Assembly (NCBI RefSeq): GCF_000760595.1
Contig: NZ_BBNM01000001.1
Location: 248,001-312,000 of the forward strand
Length of the DNA stretch: 64,000 nucleotides
Direction: 5' to 3'
Source: Acinetobacter soli
Lineage (GTDB): Bacteria > Pseudomonadota > Gammaproteobacteria > Pseudomonadales > Moraxellaceae
Both the position numbers and the translations under genes were made by a program. Below the pieces are notes generated by a model. The model was given only the letters and a program-made list of their open reading frames with translations. It searched no databases and was not told the DNA's origin. This document shows positions 45,423-55,805 of the stretch, piece after piece (within the stretch, counting starts at the first letter, position 1; each line of letters starts with the position of its first letter).

Positions 45423-46148
45423 TTATCCTGCCGCTTGAATCGCAGCCTTCATTTGCTTTACAGCTTGCTCAAGTCCAACAAAGACACTATCTGCAATAAT
45501 CGAATGACCAATATTCAATTCATGAATCTGCGGGATCGCAGCGATCGGAGTAATGTTCTCTAAATTCAGGCCATGCCCTGCATTTACCACCAGCCCTTTG
45601 CTTGCAGCATATTCAGCGCCACGTACAATCCGCTCTAGCTCGGCACGCTGTTGTTGCTCACTGCTTGCATCGGCATAGGCGCCTGTATGCAGTTCAATCG
45701 TCGGCGCACCACAGGCAATGGCAGCATCAATCTGGGCAACATCGGCATCGATAAATAACGACACATCACACCCTATAGCAGTTAATTCAGCTGTCGCTGC
45801 TTTCACTTTTTCAAAATTCCCCAGAACATCTAGCCCACCTTCTGTGGTGACTTCCTGACGTCGCTCTGGAACAAAGCAAACATGTTGAGGTTGAATTTCC
45901 TTGGCAAATGCAATCATTTCATCTGTCACTGCAAGCTCAAGGTTCATACGTGTTCTAAGCACTGGACGCATACGACGTACATCGTCATCTTGAATATGAC
46001 GGCGGTCTTCACGCAAATGCAGTGTAATGCCCTCGGCACCTGCTTGCTCACACACCAGTGCAGCCTGTACAGGATCTGGATAAACGGTTCCTCTGGCCTG
46101 TCTCAAAGTTGCGACATGATCGATATTGACGCCAAGCAAAGCAGCCAT
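45423..46148 (-). CDS. pdxJ: Pyridoxine 5'-phosphate synthase PdxJ
   Basis: A 241-residue TIM-barrel enzyme that condenses 1-deoxyxylulose 5-phosphate with aminoacetone 3-phosphate to form pyridoxine phosphate. Signatures: [33 protein letters not shown], and [11 protein letters not shown]. The length is standard. It follows recO by 13 bases, the common gammaproteobacterial order. Confidence 0.96.
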   Translation of the reverse strand: MAALLGVNIDHVATLRQARGTVYPDPVQAALVCEQAGAEGITLHLREDRRHIQDDDVRRMRPVLRTRMNLELAVTDEMIAFAKEIQPQHVCFVPERRQEVTTEGGLDVLGNFEKVKAATAELTAIGCDVSLFIDADVAQIDAAIACGAPTIELHTGAYADASSEQQQRAELERIVRGAEYAASKGLVVNAGHGLNLENITPIAAIPQIHELNIGHSIIADSVFVGLEQAVKQMKAAIQAAG

Positions 46149-46161
46149 ACAAACATCCTAT

Positions 46162-46872
46162 TTATGAACGAGATTGAGTATTTTGAATCCACAATTGGCG
46201 ACTTTTTAATGGTCGGTCTCCCAAAAGGGATGTAATCATCTGACGGTATAGTTTACCTAATAATTGTAATTGGTCGGGAGAAAATTCGTTCCCGATTTGA
46301 TAATTCTGCATACAGCCAATCAATTGCCCAGACAAGGTCGACTGGGTGTGCTGTAAAACAGGCATAAAGCCTTCTGTAGACTGAAACTGATAGTGCGCTA
46401 ACGGATTAATCGGTTGCTGGTTGGCATCGATTTCAAAATCGATGGCATAGCCCAGCTCTTGCAATAACACATGCTCAAACTGCCGTAAAATCTGTTTCAG
46501 GTAATGACTCGGTGCCTGTTGTTGATGCAAATGTTGTAATTGCAGCAATGTGTGCTGATAGTGCCGGAAAGTTTCTGGCATAGGCTCTTCTAGCGGGCAT
46601 AAACGCAGTAAAACTTCGTTGAGATAAAATCCGGCAAAAAATGCATCGCCCTGAAAGAAAACTGGAAAGTTTAAAATTTCGAGCTTGGTAAAATTTTTTA
46701 AGTCACCTTTGCCTGTGGCTTGCAAGGTAAAAGGCTGATACTGCGGAGGAGGATTTTGCCGAAGAATACCATCGATACGACCGTATTCTTCGCTAAACAA
46801 ATGCACGATATGACTTTTTTCACGATAACGCCGGTGATGAATCAGATAACCATGAAGGACTTGGTTTCGCAT
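46162..46872 (-). CDS. recO: DNA repair protein RecO
   Basis: A 236-residue recombination mediator that loads RecA with RecR. The N-terminal OB-fold shows VLHGYLIHHRRYREKSHIV and LFSEEYGRIDGI; the helical C-terminus has ELGYAIDFEIDANQQPINP. The zinc-finger cysteines of some RecO proteins are absent, as in E. coli. It lies between a small lipoprotein gene and pdxJ. Confidence 0.92.
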   Translation of the reverse strand: MRNQVLHGYLIHHRRYREKSHIVHLFSEEYGRIDGILRQNPPPQYQPFTLQATGKGDLKNFTKLEILNFPVFFQGDAFFAGFYLNEVLLRLCPLEEPMPETFRHYQHTLLQLQHLHQQQAPSHYLKQILRQFEHVLLQELGYAIDFEIDANQQPINPLAHYQFQSTEGFMPVLQHTQSTLSGQLIGCMQNYQIGNEFSPDQLQLLGKLYRQMITSLLGDRPLKSRQLWIQNTQSRS

Positions 46873-46883
46873 AAAAACGCAAA

Positions 46884-47084
46884 CTAATCCTTCTTGGCTG
46901 AGTCTTTATCGTCATCCCCATCGGGAATCACGGCACCCACCACCGCAGCAGTACCTTTAACCACCCCTTTGGTGGTTTTGTAGGCCACCTTGACAGGAAC
47001 AGTCACAATCTTGGTAATACAGCCTTGAAGCATCAACACGCAACCCAGCAGAACAACACAGCGAATCATGACTGTCATCGACAT
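46884..47084 (-). CDS. Small lipoprotein between era and recO
   Basis: A 66-residue protein with a signal peptide and lipobox LMLQGC near residue 22, so the mature lipoprotein is about 45 residues. The mature part has a beta/Gly-rich middle (KTTKGVVKGTAAVVGAV) and an acidic-lysine tail. A shorter start at MTVMIRC is possible. It is in the same operon, 9 bases past era. It resembles small uncharacterised lipoproteins of Acinetobacter; the function is unknown. Confidence 0.75.
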   Translation of the reverse strand: MSMTVMIRCVVLLGCVLMLQGCITKIVTVPVKVAYKTTKGVVKGTAAVVGAVIPDGDDDKDSAKKD

Positions 47085-47093
47085 TACTCTTGT

Positions 47094-48128
47094 TTAAATA
47101 TCACTATAGCCCAAGCTTTTCAGCGCACGCTCATCATCAGACCAGCCACCTTTGACTTTCACCCAAAGCGTGAGCATGATTTTTTGTTCAAACATTTTTT
47201 CCATGTCTGTACGTGCTTCCATACCAATCCGTTTGAGTTTAGCGCCTTTGTCACCAATCACAATGGCTTTTTGTCCAGCACGCTCAACAAAAATGGTCGC
47301 ATCGATATAGGTACAAGCAGGCTTCATACGGCCAGTCTTTTCACTTATCGCCGGTTCTTCAGTTTTAAATGATTCAATCTGCACCGTCAAATCGTATGGC
47401 AATTCTTCACCAAGCTGACGCATGATTTTTTCGCGAATAATTTCGCTGGCCAAGAAACGCTCTGAACGGTCGGTCACTTGATCGAAAGAATACAATGGCG
47501 GTTGAAACGGCAGGTATTTTTCAATGATGTCACGCAAGTGATCTAGATTTGCACCACGAAGCGCAGAAACAGGAATAATTTCTGCAAAGTTCATGAGCTT
47601 TGCGCGCTCTTGAATGAGAGGCAGCAAGCTGCGTTTTTCTTCTACGGTATCAATTTTGTTGATCACCATAATGACCGGCATATCTGCATTTTTGAGCTTT
47701 TCAAGCACAAGATCGTCATTTTGAGTCCATTTGTGACCATCGACCACAAATAGCACCAAGTTCACGTCACGCAGTGCAGAGTGCGCTGCACGATTCATCA
47801 TCTTGTTGATCGCACGCACTTCTTTTTTATGCATACCCGGTGTATCGACATATACCGCTTGAGATTTCTCGCGTGAATCGATTCCCACAATTTTATGACG
47901 TGTGGTTTGCGGTTTACGTGAAGTAATCGAAAGTTTTTGACCCAACAAATGGTTCATTAATGTGGATTTACCCACATTTGGACGCCCAACAATTGCAACA
48001 AAGCCGCTACGGAAGTCGGAAGGTATCTCGACACCGGCGGAACTAAAAAATTGATCAATCAGATTTGGGGATTGATTTTCATCATTATCATGTGAATCTG
48101 GATTGATTTGATCAGAATGCATCGACAT
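47094..48128 (-). CDS. era: GTPase Era
   Basis: A 344-residue ribosome-assembly GTPase that binds 16S rRNA. G1 is [17 protein letters not shown]3 [10 protein letters not shown]4 NKIDTVEE; a C-terminal KH domain includes [20 protein letters not shown]. The first ~40 residues form an acidic, Asn/Asp-rich extension not found in E. coli Era (301 residues). It follows rnc by five bases. Confidence 0.96.
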   Translation of the reverse strand: MSMHSDQINPDSHDNDENQSPNLIDQFFSSAGVEIPSDFRSGFVAIVGRPNVGKSTLMNHLLGQKLSITSRKPQTTRHKIVGIDSREKSQAVYVDTPGMHKKEVRAINKMMNRAAHSALRDVNLVLFVVDGHKWTQNDDLVLEKLKNADMPVIMVINKIDTVEEKRSLLPLIQERAKLMNFAEIIPVSALRGANLDHLRDIIEKYLPFQPPLYSFDQVTDRSERFLASEIIREKIMRQLGEELPYDLTVQIESFKTEEPAISEKTGRMKPACTYIDATIFVERAGQKAIVIGDKGAKLKRIGMEARTDMEKMFEQKIMLTLWVKVKGGWSDDERALKSLGYSDI

Positions 48129-48133
48129 GCAAA

Positions 48134-48838
48134 TTACTGCTCCAATAACTTTAAAATTTCTGCCGCAGCTGCTTGCTCAGCAAAACGGCGGCTCGAGCCC
48201 TCACCTAAAACATTTGGTAGCCCGGCTACCACACATTCTACTTTAAAGTGCTGGTGAGGGGCATCCCCTTGAATATCCACAACCTCGTAAACAGGGAGAG
48301 GTTTTTTACGTGCTTGTAAATACTCTTGTAAACGCGACTTCGGATCTTTTAACTGATCTGTCGGTTCGATATGATCCAGATAGGGTACATACCAGTTTAA
48401 AACAATTTTGTTTAACAAATTTAAATCGGCGCTATCGACATAAATTGCACCGATAATCGCTTCGACCGTATCGGCCAGAATTGATTCGCGATGATGTCCA
48501 CCCGATTTTAATTCACCTGTGCTTAAAATTAAACAGCGACTCAGTTTCAAATCATTTGCGATTTTACCAAGCGCTTCTTGACGCACCAAGGTCGCACGCA
48601 TGCGCGTTAAGCGACCTTCATTTTCATGCGGATAAGTCTGATACAAATAATTGGCAATGATCATACCCAACAGCGAGTCGCCCAAAAATTCAAGGCGCTC
48701 GTAGTTGTACTTGTGACTAACAGATCGATGCGTGAGTGCAAGCTGAAGTAATTCCAACTGCTTAAACTCGTATCCGATCCGACTCTGTAATCTTGGATCA
48801 CTGAGTTTGGACTGCGTTTTGTTCAAAATTTTTCTCAA
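48134..48838 (-). CDS. rnc: Ribonuclease III
   Basis: A 234-residue double-strand RNA endonuclease. The catalytic signature is [13 protein letters not shown]; the C-terminal dsRNA-binding domain has [20 protein letters not shown] and [16 protein letters not shown]. The start is a TTG at 48838 or a second TTG at 48826. Either overlaps the end of the DUF4845 gene, so translation is coupled. It processes rRNA and mRNA leaders. Confidence 0.94.
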   Translation of the reverse strand: MRKILNKTQSKLSDPRLQSRIGYEFKQLELLQLALTHRSVSHKYNYERLEFLGDSLLGMIIANYLYQTYPHENEGRLTRMRATLVRQEALGKIANDLKLSRCLILSTGELKSGGHHRESILADTVEAIIGAIYVDSADLNLLNKIVLNWYVPYLDHIEPTDQLKDPKSRLQEYLQARKKPLPVYEVVDIQGDAPHQHFKVECVVAGLPNVLGEGSSRRFAEQAAAAEILKLLEQ

Positions 48839-49172
48839 ATTTTATAACTAAATCAATATTAAACAAGAACGGTCTTCTTACTTCATATTGTTTGCTAACG
48901 CGTAAACCACCTTTGTTCGTTACCTTTGCAATCTCGTTAAATCGAACGTCACGTACACTGTTCATGTCTAAACGCTGATTCATCTGGGTCACAAATTTAT
49001 CGACCGCGATATTGCGAGGAGATTCACGCATTAAGGCGTCGATCTGGTTATTGATGATTCGATCATCCCAATAAGCCGGAGCAACTGCCACTGCTGCTTT
49101 AAGTACTAAAGCAAAGACAATAATCCCCAAAAAAACACCTAAATACGAAGCACCCCATTGAGACTTGCGCAT
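48798..49172 (-). CDS. DUF4845 membrane-anchored protein
   Basis: A 124-residue protein with one N-terminal membrane helix (YLGVFLGIIVFALVLKAAVA) and a small soluble domain outside the membrane. DUF4845 genes are regularly found between lepB and rnc in gammaproteobacteria; their role is not established. It overlaps rnc by 41 bases. Confidence 0.85.
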   Translation of the reverse strand: MRKSQWGASYLGVFLGIIVFALVLKAAVAVAPAYWDDRIINNQIDALMRESPRNIAVDKFVTQMNQRLDMNSVRDVRFNEIAKVTNKGGLRVSKQYEVRRPFLFNIDLVIKFEKNFEQNAVQTQ

Positions 49173-49196
49173 TTGTTGTTGTCCTAATTTCTAATT

Positions 49197-50024
49197 TTAG
49201 TCAATTGTACCATTTCGGTTGAAGGATGGAATCTTAAAGCCAGGTTCTTTATGCATCCAAATATAGAATGCACGCCCAGTCAGATTCTCTTCAGGTACAA
49301 ATCCCCAAAAGCGACTATCTGCACTCTGATCACGGTTATCGCCCATGGCAAAGTAATGCCCTTTTGGTACCGTAACTTCCCAGTACATTCCGTCTTCAGC
49401 GGCATATTTACCGTTGTCGATGTAATTGATAAACGGCGCTTGGCGTGCAATGTTGACCCCTTCAAGCTCACGCATGGTAAAGGTATGCTCACCCAAGGTC
49501 TCTTTATGATAAATCGAGGTTGGAGTGTCTAAACTGTCTTTTTCACGACTAAACTGAGTCGCAACTTTAGGTACTTTCTGACCATTAATGCTTAACTGAC
49601 CATGATCATAGACAATATGATCGCCCGGCAGGCCAACCACACGCTTGATGTAACTGATGGTCGGTTGTGGTGGATAACGAAATACAATCACATCACCGCG
49701 TTTTGGCTCACCTACATCAAGAATTTTGGTGTTTACGATCGGAAGACGAACACCATAGTCGTATTTATTGACCAGAATAAAGTCGCCAGTTTCGAGGGTA
49801 GGCACCATTGAATCAGACGGAATATTAAATGGTTCAATAATAAACGATCGAAGCACTAAAACCACGGCCAGCACAGGCCAGAAGTCGTACGCCCAAGTAA
49901 TGATAAAATTTTCGCTTCCCCGTCCTTTGGTTACACGTTGCTTAAACACCAACTTGTCGAGAAGCCACACCAAGAAAAAAATGAGCGTGACAGGAACGAG
50001 AATTAAATTAAAATCAAAATCCAT
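49197..50024 (-). CDS. lepB: Signal peptidase I
   Basis: A 275-residue membrane protease removing signal peptides. Two N-terminal membrane segments precede the S26 domain: catalytic Ser in PSDSMVPTLETGDF, Lys in YIKRVVGLPGD, and the box GDNRDQSADSRFWGFV. It follows lepA by 16 bases, as in most gammaproteobacteria. Confidence 0.96.
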   Translation of the reverse strand: MDFDFNLILVPVTLIFFLVWLLDKLVFKQRVTKGRGSENFIITWAYDFWPVLAVVLVLRSFIIEPFNIPSDSMVPTLETGDFILVNKYDYGVRLPIVNTKILDVGEPKRGDVIVFRYPPQPTISYIKRVVGLPGDHIVYDHGQLSINGQKVPKVATQFSREKDSLDTPTSIYHKETLGEHTFTMRELEGVNIARQAPFINYIDNGKYAAEDGMYWEVTVPKGHYFAMGDNRDQSADSRFWGFVPEENLTGRAFYIWMHKEPGFKIPSFNRNGTID

Positions 50025-50040
50025 GGGCGAGTCCTAAAGG

Positions 50041-51858
50041 TTATCTCTCTACTTTTAATACAGCTAGAAACGCTTCTTGTGGGATTTCAACACTTCCCAC
50101 CTGCTTCATACGTTTCTTACCTTCTTTTTGTTTCGCAAGCAATTTCTTCTTACGCGAAACGTCACCACCATAACACTTCGCCAATACATTCTTACGCATG
50201 GCTTTTACGGTTGAGCGCGCAATAATTTGAGCACCAATGGCCGCTTGAATTGCCACGTCAAACATCTGACGAGGAATCAAGTCTTTCATTTTTTCAACCA
50301 GTGCAATACCACGGTGACGCGCATCCTGACGGTGACAGATCATGGCCAATGCATCGACCTTTTCACTATTAATTAACACGTCTACCTTAACCAGAGATGA
50401 ACTTTCAAAACGGACAAAGTTGTAATCGAGTGATGCGAAACCACGTGAGCAAGATTTTAAGCGGTCGAAAAAGTCCATAACCACTTCAGCCATTGGAATT
50501 TCGAACGTCACCGACACTTGGTTACCCAAGAATTTCATGTCTTTTTGTACACCACGGCGCTCGATACATAGCGTCATGACATTACCAAGATATTCTTGAG
50601 GCACCAGAATATGACATTCTGCAATCGGTTCGCGAAGGTCTTCTACCGTGCTGGCGTCTGGCATTTTAGACGGGCTGTCGATATAAATCGTATCGCCTTT
50701 TTTGGTCAGTGCTTCATACACTACGGTTGGTGCAGAGCTGATCAGGTCTAAATCGTATTCACGCTCAAGTCGCTCTTGTACGATTTCCATGTGCAGCATG
50801 CCCAAGAAACCACAGCGGAAACCAAATCCAAGCGCATCAGAACTTTCAGGCTCGAAAAATAATGCCGAGTCATTAATTTGAAGTTTCTGCAACGCTTCAC
50901 GGAACGGTTCAAAATCGCTTGAATCGATTGGAAATAATCCCGCATACACCTGTGGTTTAACCTTTTTAAACCCTGGCAAAGTTTTAACTTCTGGCGTTGC
51001 GGAAAGTGTGATGGTATCACCTACCGGCGCACCAAAGATGTCTTTAATCCCCGCAATCACGAAGCCTACTTCACCCGCTTCAAGCATGTCAGTTTCGGTA
51101 TGTTTTGGATTGAATACACCCACAGAGGTGACTGGATGCACTTGACCAGTCGACTTAACCAGCATTTTGTCGCCCTTACGGATCCGACCTTGCTTGATAC
51201 GTACCAAGGAAACAACGCCTAAGTAGTTGTCAAACCATGAATCGATAATCAGTGCTTGCAGTGGTGCGTCACGATCACCTTCTGGTGCTGGAATCACATC
51301 GACCAAGCGCTCAAGCACACCTTCAACCCCAAGACCAGTTTTCGCTGAACAAGTCGGTGCTTCAGTGGCTTCAATACCAATAATTTCTTCAATTTCGTGA
51401 ATAACGCGTTCTGGCTCGGCCTGTGGCAAATCAATCTTGTTGAGAATCGGTAAAACTTCTAAGCCCTGCTCAATTGCGGTATAGCAGTTGGCAACAGATT
51501 GCGCCTCAACACCTTGTGCTGCATCGACCACCAAAAGTGCGCCTTCACATGCTGCAAGTGAACGTGACACTTCGTATGAAAAGTCGACGTGTCCTGGTGT
51601 ATCAATAAAGTTGAGTTGATATTCTTGTCCATTCGGATGCGTGTAATACAAGGTTACCGATGCCGCTTTAATGGTAATTCCACGTTCCCGCTCAAGTTCC
51701 ATTGAATCCAATACCTGAGCTTGCATTTCACGATCTTGCAAGCCACCGCACATTTGAATAAAACGGTCAGCAAGTGTCGATTTGCCGTGATCGATGTGTG
51801 CAATGATCGAGAAGTTACGAATATTTTTGATATCAACGGATTTTTTAGCCGATGCCAT
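50041..51858 (-). CDS. lepA: Elongation factor 4 (LepA)
   Basis: A 605-residue translational GTPase that acts on stalled or initiating ribosomes. G1 is [16 protein letters not shown]3 [12 protein letters not shown]4 NKIDLPQAE. The LepA-specific C-terminal domain ends [17 protein letters not shown]. It is the first gene of the operon; its promoter should lie in the 262-base gap to 52120. Confidence 0.97.
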   Translation of the reverse strand: MASAKKSVDIKNIRNFSIIAHIDHGKSTLADRFIQMCGGLQDREMQAQVLDSMELERERGITIKAASVTLYYTHPNGQEYQLNFIDTPGHVDFSYEVSRSLAACEGALLVVDAAQGVEAQSVANCYTAIEQGLEVLPILNKIDLPQAEPERVIHEIEEIIGIEATEAPTCSAKTGLGVEGVLERLVDVIPAPEGDRDAPLQALIIDSWFDNYLGVVSLVRIKQGRIRKGDKMLVKSTGQVHPVTSVGVFNPKHTETDMLEAGEVGFVIAGIKDIFGAPVGDTITLSATPEVKTLPGFKKVKPQVYAGLFPIDSSDFEPFREALQKLQINDSALFFEPESSDALGFGFRCGFLGMLHMEIVQERLEREYDLDLISSAPTVVYEALTKKGDTIYIDSPSKMPDASTVEDLREPIAECHILVPQEYLGNVMTLCIERRGVQKDMKFLGNQVSVTFEIPMAEVVMDFFDRLKSCSRGFASLDYNFVRFESSSLVKVDVLINSEKVDALAMICHRQDARHRGIALVEKMKDLIPRQMFDVAIQAAIGAQIIARSTVKAMRKNVLAKCYGGDVSRKKKLLAKQKEGKKRMKQVGSVEIPQEAFLAVLKVER

Positions 51859-52120
51859 AGATTACTCTGAAAAAAAGTACACCTTAAAGCGCAATACTGA
51901 ACATAGCATGCAAGGTGTAAAAAGGACTGTCCTGAATTGCTGCACAGTATAAGCAACCAGACACCAAAAATATAGTGCGATCCGGCGCATTTCACAAAGT
52001 AATCGAAATGGGTTAAGAGCATTGCATTTTGAGCCACGCCTCCCTTATTCACTTAAACCGCTGTTCTATGACATCTCTTTAACATGCACTGATATCCCAT
52101 CAGATCAATCAATCGCGCAG

Positions 52121-52585
52121 TTATGGAGACGGATGAACTGCGTAACACATCGTAAAGTCAATCGGATTAATGTCCTTCGATAAAGGCTGATACGCTTGAG
52201 TAAACGTCGGAGACATGCGTTTTGGTCGGCCTGAACTCATCTCGATGCAGGCCCATTTGGTTTTCGCTACAAACAAGATTGTCTGATCTTTAGGGCGATA
52301 AAATACGTACTGGCGTGATAGATACAAACTATCGAGCGCATCTAGCCATGTGCGTAAAATCAGTTCATCTCCTTCAAACGCGGCCTTACGATACTGGACA
52401 TGATGCTCCACCGCCACCATGGCATGATTAAGCTGTTGATACTGTTTTAACCCAAGCCCCAGTGCATTGACATGCTTACTGGCCACATCTTGCATCCACT
52501 GCACATAAACCACATTGTTCACATGACCCAGTTGATCAATGTGTTCAGCGCTCACCGTCAGAGCCAAATCAAAAATTGCACTCAT
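52121..52585 (-). CDS. Acyl-CoA thioesterase (hotdog fold)
   Basis: A 154-residue 4-hydroxybenzoyl-CoA thioesterase-like hotdog protein. The N-terminal active-site region is EHIDQLGHVNNVVYVQWMQD, with conserved Asp/His-Asn, then KAAFEGDELILRTWLDAL. It resembles YbgC/FadM-type enzymes hydrolysing acyl-CoA. It is divergent from the glutamine-synthetase-like gene 103 bases away. The substrate chain length is unknown. Confidence 0.82.
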   Translation of the reverse strand: MSAIFDLALTVSAEHIDQLGHVNNVVYVQWMQDVASKHVNALGLGLKQYQQLNHAMVAVEHHVQYRKAAFEGDELILRTWLDALDSLYLSRQYVFYRPKDQTILFVAKTKWACIEMSSGRPKRMSPTFTQAYQPLSKDINPIDFTMCYAVHPSP

Positions 52586-52688
52586 CTTTTGTCCGTTATT
52601 GTCATTGAAAAAGTTACGCAGAATTTACGTTACATCTTGCTGTGCTTCATCTACGCTTTTGAGCACGATACAAAGATAGGTTTAAAAC

Positions 52689-54116
52689 ATGAGTAGCCTG
52701 ATCGTTTCAATGTCAAAGCAAACCCCACATCGCTTTTCAGTGAGCTCATTGCCCATTGACCTTGAAGCGCCTACCACCGCACATTCTAAAAATAACAGCT
52801 CTGCGTTTTTGCAGGAAGTCGAAGAATACCTGAAACGCTATCCAAATACACAACATATTGATGTATGCCTGCACGATCTCAATGGTCATATTCGTGGCAA
52901 ACGCATCGATATCAACAGCCTGCGACAACTCGATAAAGGCTGCTATTTCCCCCTATCGGTCTATGCCATGAATCTAGATGGAAAAGTCAATGAAGAGACG
53001 GGTTTAGGTAAATATATTGGCGAGCCAGACCGATTATGCCGTCCTATTTTAGGGAGTTTAAAACCCGCAGCGATTCAACCTGAATTCAACGCTCAGGTGT
53101 ATGTTTCAATGCAAGATGACACGCTAATAGACTGTCCCTATGAACCTCGGAATGTGCTCAAGAAAATTGTCAATCAGCTACATGCTGAGCAGTATTATCC
53201 AGTGATGTCGGCCGAGCTTGAGTTTTATTTGTTTGATATCACCGCCAGCTCACGTGATGCCCTGCTCAGTAATCAAAGCTTTGATATGGACATGCCTGAA
53301 CGAGATTTACAGGTGCTGCAAGAAATTGAACGAATTGCGAAATTACAGTCGATTCCCATTACAGGCCTAGTCGCAGAATCTGCCATGAGCCAATATGAGA
53401 TCAATATTCTACATCGTCCTGATATTCTGACCTTGTGTGATCAGATCATGTCGTTAAAACGTATTGTTAAGCAGGTCGCCAAACAATTTCATATGCAGGC
53501 CTGTTTCTTGGCAAAACCCGATTTGCATCAGGCTGGAAGTGGCATGCATTTTCATCTGAGTATCTGCGATTCAAATTTGCAAAATCGCTTTCGTACCTCT
53601 TCGCCAGATCAACCCTGCAATGCATTACAACAAGCCATTAGTGGACTGGTCGATTTAATGCCTGCTTCCATGGCAATTTTAGCACCCAACATCAATTCTT
53701 ATCGTCGTTTTCAACCCGGCCAGCATGTGCCTATGGAAGCCAACTGGAATATCAATAACCGCAATGTGGCCATCCGCATTCCCTGTGCAGATGCAGAGAA
53801 TCAACGGCTCGAATATCGGGTAGCTGGTGCAGACTGTAATCCCTATTTAACCGTAGCGGTGATTTTAACGGGAATTTTACATGGTATAGAGCACTCACTG
53901 GAAATGCCTAAACCTTCCCACCAAATCAAGCAGCTTCACGAACATATTTTTTTACCTCAGCAGCAACTAGATGCACTTGATCGGTTTAAAAATAATACAA
54001 CACTCCAGCACTATCTAGGTCGAGAGTTTTGCGAGCTCTGGCACACCTTAAAGTACGCCGAACATCAACACGTTTATCAGCAAATCACCAGTGCCGAAAA
54101 AGCATGGGACTTATAA
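52689..54116 (+). CDS. Glutamine synthetase-family gamma-glutamyl ligase (PuuA/GmaS-like)
   Basis: A 475-residue member of the GlnA fold. The N-terminal beta-grasp reads VCLHDLNGHIRGKRI. Catalytic-domain blocks: SAELEFYLFD (Glu ligands), the metal region QAGSGMHFHLSI, and NINNRNVAIRIP, then RLEYRVAGADCNPYL. The adenylylation-loop Tyr of GlnA is not evident. Members of this group ligate glutamate to polyamines (PuuA), methylamine (GmaS) or ethanolamine. No puu partners are near, so the amine is open. Orphan gene followed by a minus-strand terminator of the protease gene. Confidence 0.78.
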   Translation: MSSLIVSMSKQTPHRFSVSSLPIDLEAPTTAHSKNNSSAFLQEVEEYLKRYPNTQHIDVCLHDLNGHIRGKRIDINSLRQLDKGCYFPLSVYAMNLDGKVNEETGLGKYIGEPDRLCRPILGSLKPAAIQPEFNAQVYVSMQDDTLIDCPYEPRNVLKKIVNQLHAEQYYPVMSAELEFYLFDITASSRDALLSNQSFDMDMPERDLQVLQEIERIAKLQSIPITGLVAESAMSQYEINILHRPDILTLCDQIMSLKRIVKQVAKQFHMQACFLAKPDLHQAGSGMHFHLSICDSNLQNRFRTSSPDQPCNALQQAISGLVDLMPASMAILAPNINSYRRFQPGQHVPMEANWNINNRNVAIRIPCADAENQRLEYRVAGADCNPYLTVAVILTGILHGIEHSLEMPKPSHQIKQLHEHIFLPQQQLDALDRFKNNTTLQHYLGREFCELWHTLKYAEHQHVYQQITSAEKAWDL

Positions 54117-54140
54117 TAATAACAACACGTTTAAAACAAC

Positions 54141-54168
54141 AAAAAGCCAGAAGCAGATGCTTCTGGCT
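54141..54168 (-). terminator. Terminator after the Do-type protease gene
   Basis: A 10-base stem, AGCCAGAAGC/GCTTCTGGCT (54145-54154 and 54159-54168, loop AGAT). On the minus strand it is followed by TTTTT. It may also help the convergent ligase transcript. Confidence 0.75.
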
Positions 54169-54199
54169 TCAAATTAAGTACGTTTTAACATTGTGCCGA

Positions 54200-55585
54200 T
54201 TAGTTAATACGTAAACCCAACATGGCGCGTTGCCCTTGACGAATCAGTGAAATGCGAGCAACCGAATTTTTAGGAAGCGCAGCAACCGCTCTGGCAAACT
54301 CGCTGGTATTGTTAATTCGAGTTGAATTGATTTGAACAATCACATCCCCAGGCATTAAGTTTGAGCGCGAAGCCAAACCGCCACGGGTCACATCCTGCAC
54401 AAAAATACCGCCCGAAATATCCAGACGCGCTTGTTCATCGGTAGTTAGGTTACGAATTGCCATACCCAATACCGGCCCGTTTTGTGCAGCCGCTTTTTCA
54501 GAAGTTGCAGGTGTATCGTCTGGTGCTGTGGTGAGCGTAGCCGAAACATTCATTGGCTTACCGTCTCGAAGGATTTCCAATTGAATCACCTGTTTCGGCA
54601 TGGTTCGATTCAGATAATTCAGTAGCTCAGAAGTGCGTGAAATCGGGTTGCCATTATATTTCATAATAATGTCCCCTGCCTTTAAACCAACCTTGGCCGC
54701 AGGTGAACCCGGTGTAACCTGATTAATCAGCGAGCCCTCAGGTTTTGGTAAGTTGTAGGCATCGGCAAGATTCCGGTCAATATCTTGTAGCATTACACCC
54801 AAATACGAACGTGTGACTTTGCCCTTGGTTTTTAATTGCTGTGCAACGTCCATTGCCACATCAATTGGAATGGAGAACGACAACCCCATATAACCGCCTG
54901 TACCGCTGAAAATTCGGGAATTGACCCCGACCACTTCACCTTGCTGATTAAATAATGGGCCGCCCGAGTTGCCCGGATTTAATGCTACATCGGTCTGGAT
55001 AAAAGGCACTGAGGTTTCGCCCACCATATTGCGTGATTTTGCACTGACAATCCCCGCAGATGCCGAATAATCAAAACCAAACGGCGAGCCAATCGCTAAA
55101 ACAGGCTGTCCTACTTTCAGCTGATCGACATTACCAATTTTTAATGCAGGAAAATTCGCACCATCAACTTTCAATAAAGCCACATCGGTACGTTCATCAC
55201 TTCCAACCACTTTGGCATCAATTTCGCGACGATCATTTAACGTGATGGTAATGCGTGATGCATCCTCAACCACATGATGATTGGTGAGCAAGTAGCCATC
55301 CTTGCTGATAAAAAATGCACTGCCGTATCCCGTTTTTTCTTGCGGTGCCTGCTGCTGTGGAATAATGACCTGATTTCCAAAAAAACGGCGTAGGATTTCA
55401 GGAACTTGCTGCTGTAATAGCTCCTCTTGCGTCATTTTCTTGACGACACTGACACTGACCACCGCCGGACTGACTTGCTCGACCAGATTGGAAAAGTCCA
55501 CAGGTGCTGCTGCATTTACTTGTGCAGCTGCCACGGTAAACGTTACCGCATACAATCCTTTTTTTAAATAACTATTACGCATCAC
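54200..55585 (-). CDS. Do-family periplasmic serine protease (DegP/MucD-like)
   Basis: A 461-residue protein. A signal peptide ends near VNAAAPVDF. The trypsin-like domain has the triad His104 (TNHHVVEDA), Asp134 (ERTDVALLKV) and Ser207 (NPGNSGGPLF). Two PDZ domains follow (about 255-345 and 370-455; DRNLADAYNLPKPEGSLINQ and GGLASRSNLMPGDVIVQINS). It degrades misfolded envelope proteins and supports the extracytoplasmic stress response. It is divergent from nadB. Confidence 0.93.
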   Translation of the reverse strand: MMRNSYLKKGLYAVTFTVAAAQVNAAAPVDFSNLVEQVSPAVVSVSVVKKMTQEELLQQQVPEILRRFFGNQVIIPQQQAPQEKTGYGSAFFISKDGYLLTNHHVVEDASRITITLNDRREIDAKVVGSDERTDVALLKVDGANFPALKIGNVDQLKVGQPVLAIGSPFGFDYSASAGIVSAKSRNMVGETSVPFIQTDVALNPGNSGGPLFNQQGEVVGVNSRIFSGTGGYMGLSFSIPIDVAMDVAQQLKTKGKVTRSYLGVMLQDIDRNLADAYNLPKPEGSLINQVTPGSPAAKVGLKAGDIIMKYNGNPISRTSELLNYLNRTMPKQVIQLEILRDGKPMNVSATLTTAPDDTPATSEKAAAQNGPVLGMAIRNLTTDEQARLDISGGIFVQDVTRGGLASRSNLMPGDVIVQINSTRINNTSEFARAVAALPKNSVARISLIRQGQRAMLGLRIN

Positions 55586-55805
55586 AAATTACACCTACAC
55601 AATTCGCTTCAATCGTTTTGTTTTTATCACAAGATTTTTAGACATTTCGTAATAATATGTTTAATTAGTGGTGGCAAAACAAGACCTTAGTTTTCCGTTA
55701 CAAAATTGAAATATGATTGAAATTTTTATTCACCTCAAACCGGTCGAAGTCTTGCCTTTTTTGCAAAAAAGCGTTGTTATTATCAGACTTTTTTAAAATT
55801 AGCTG

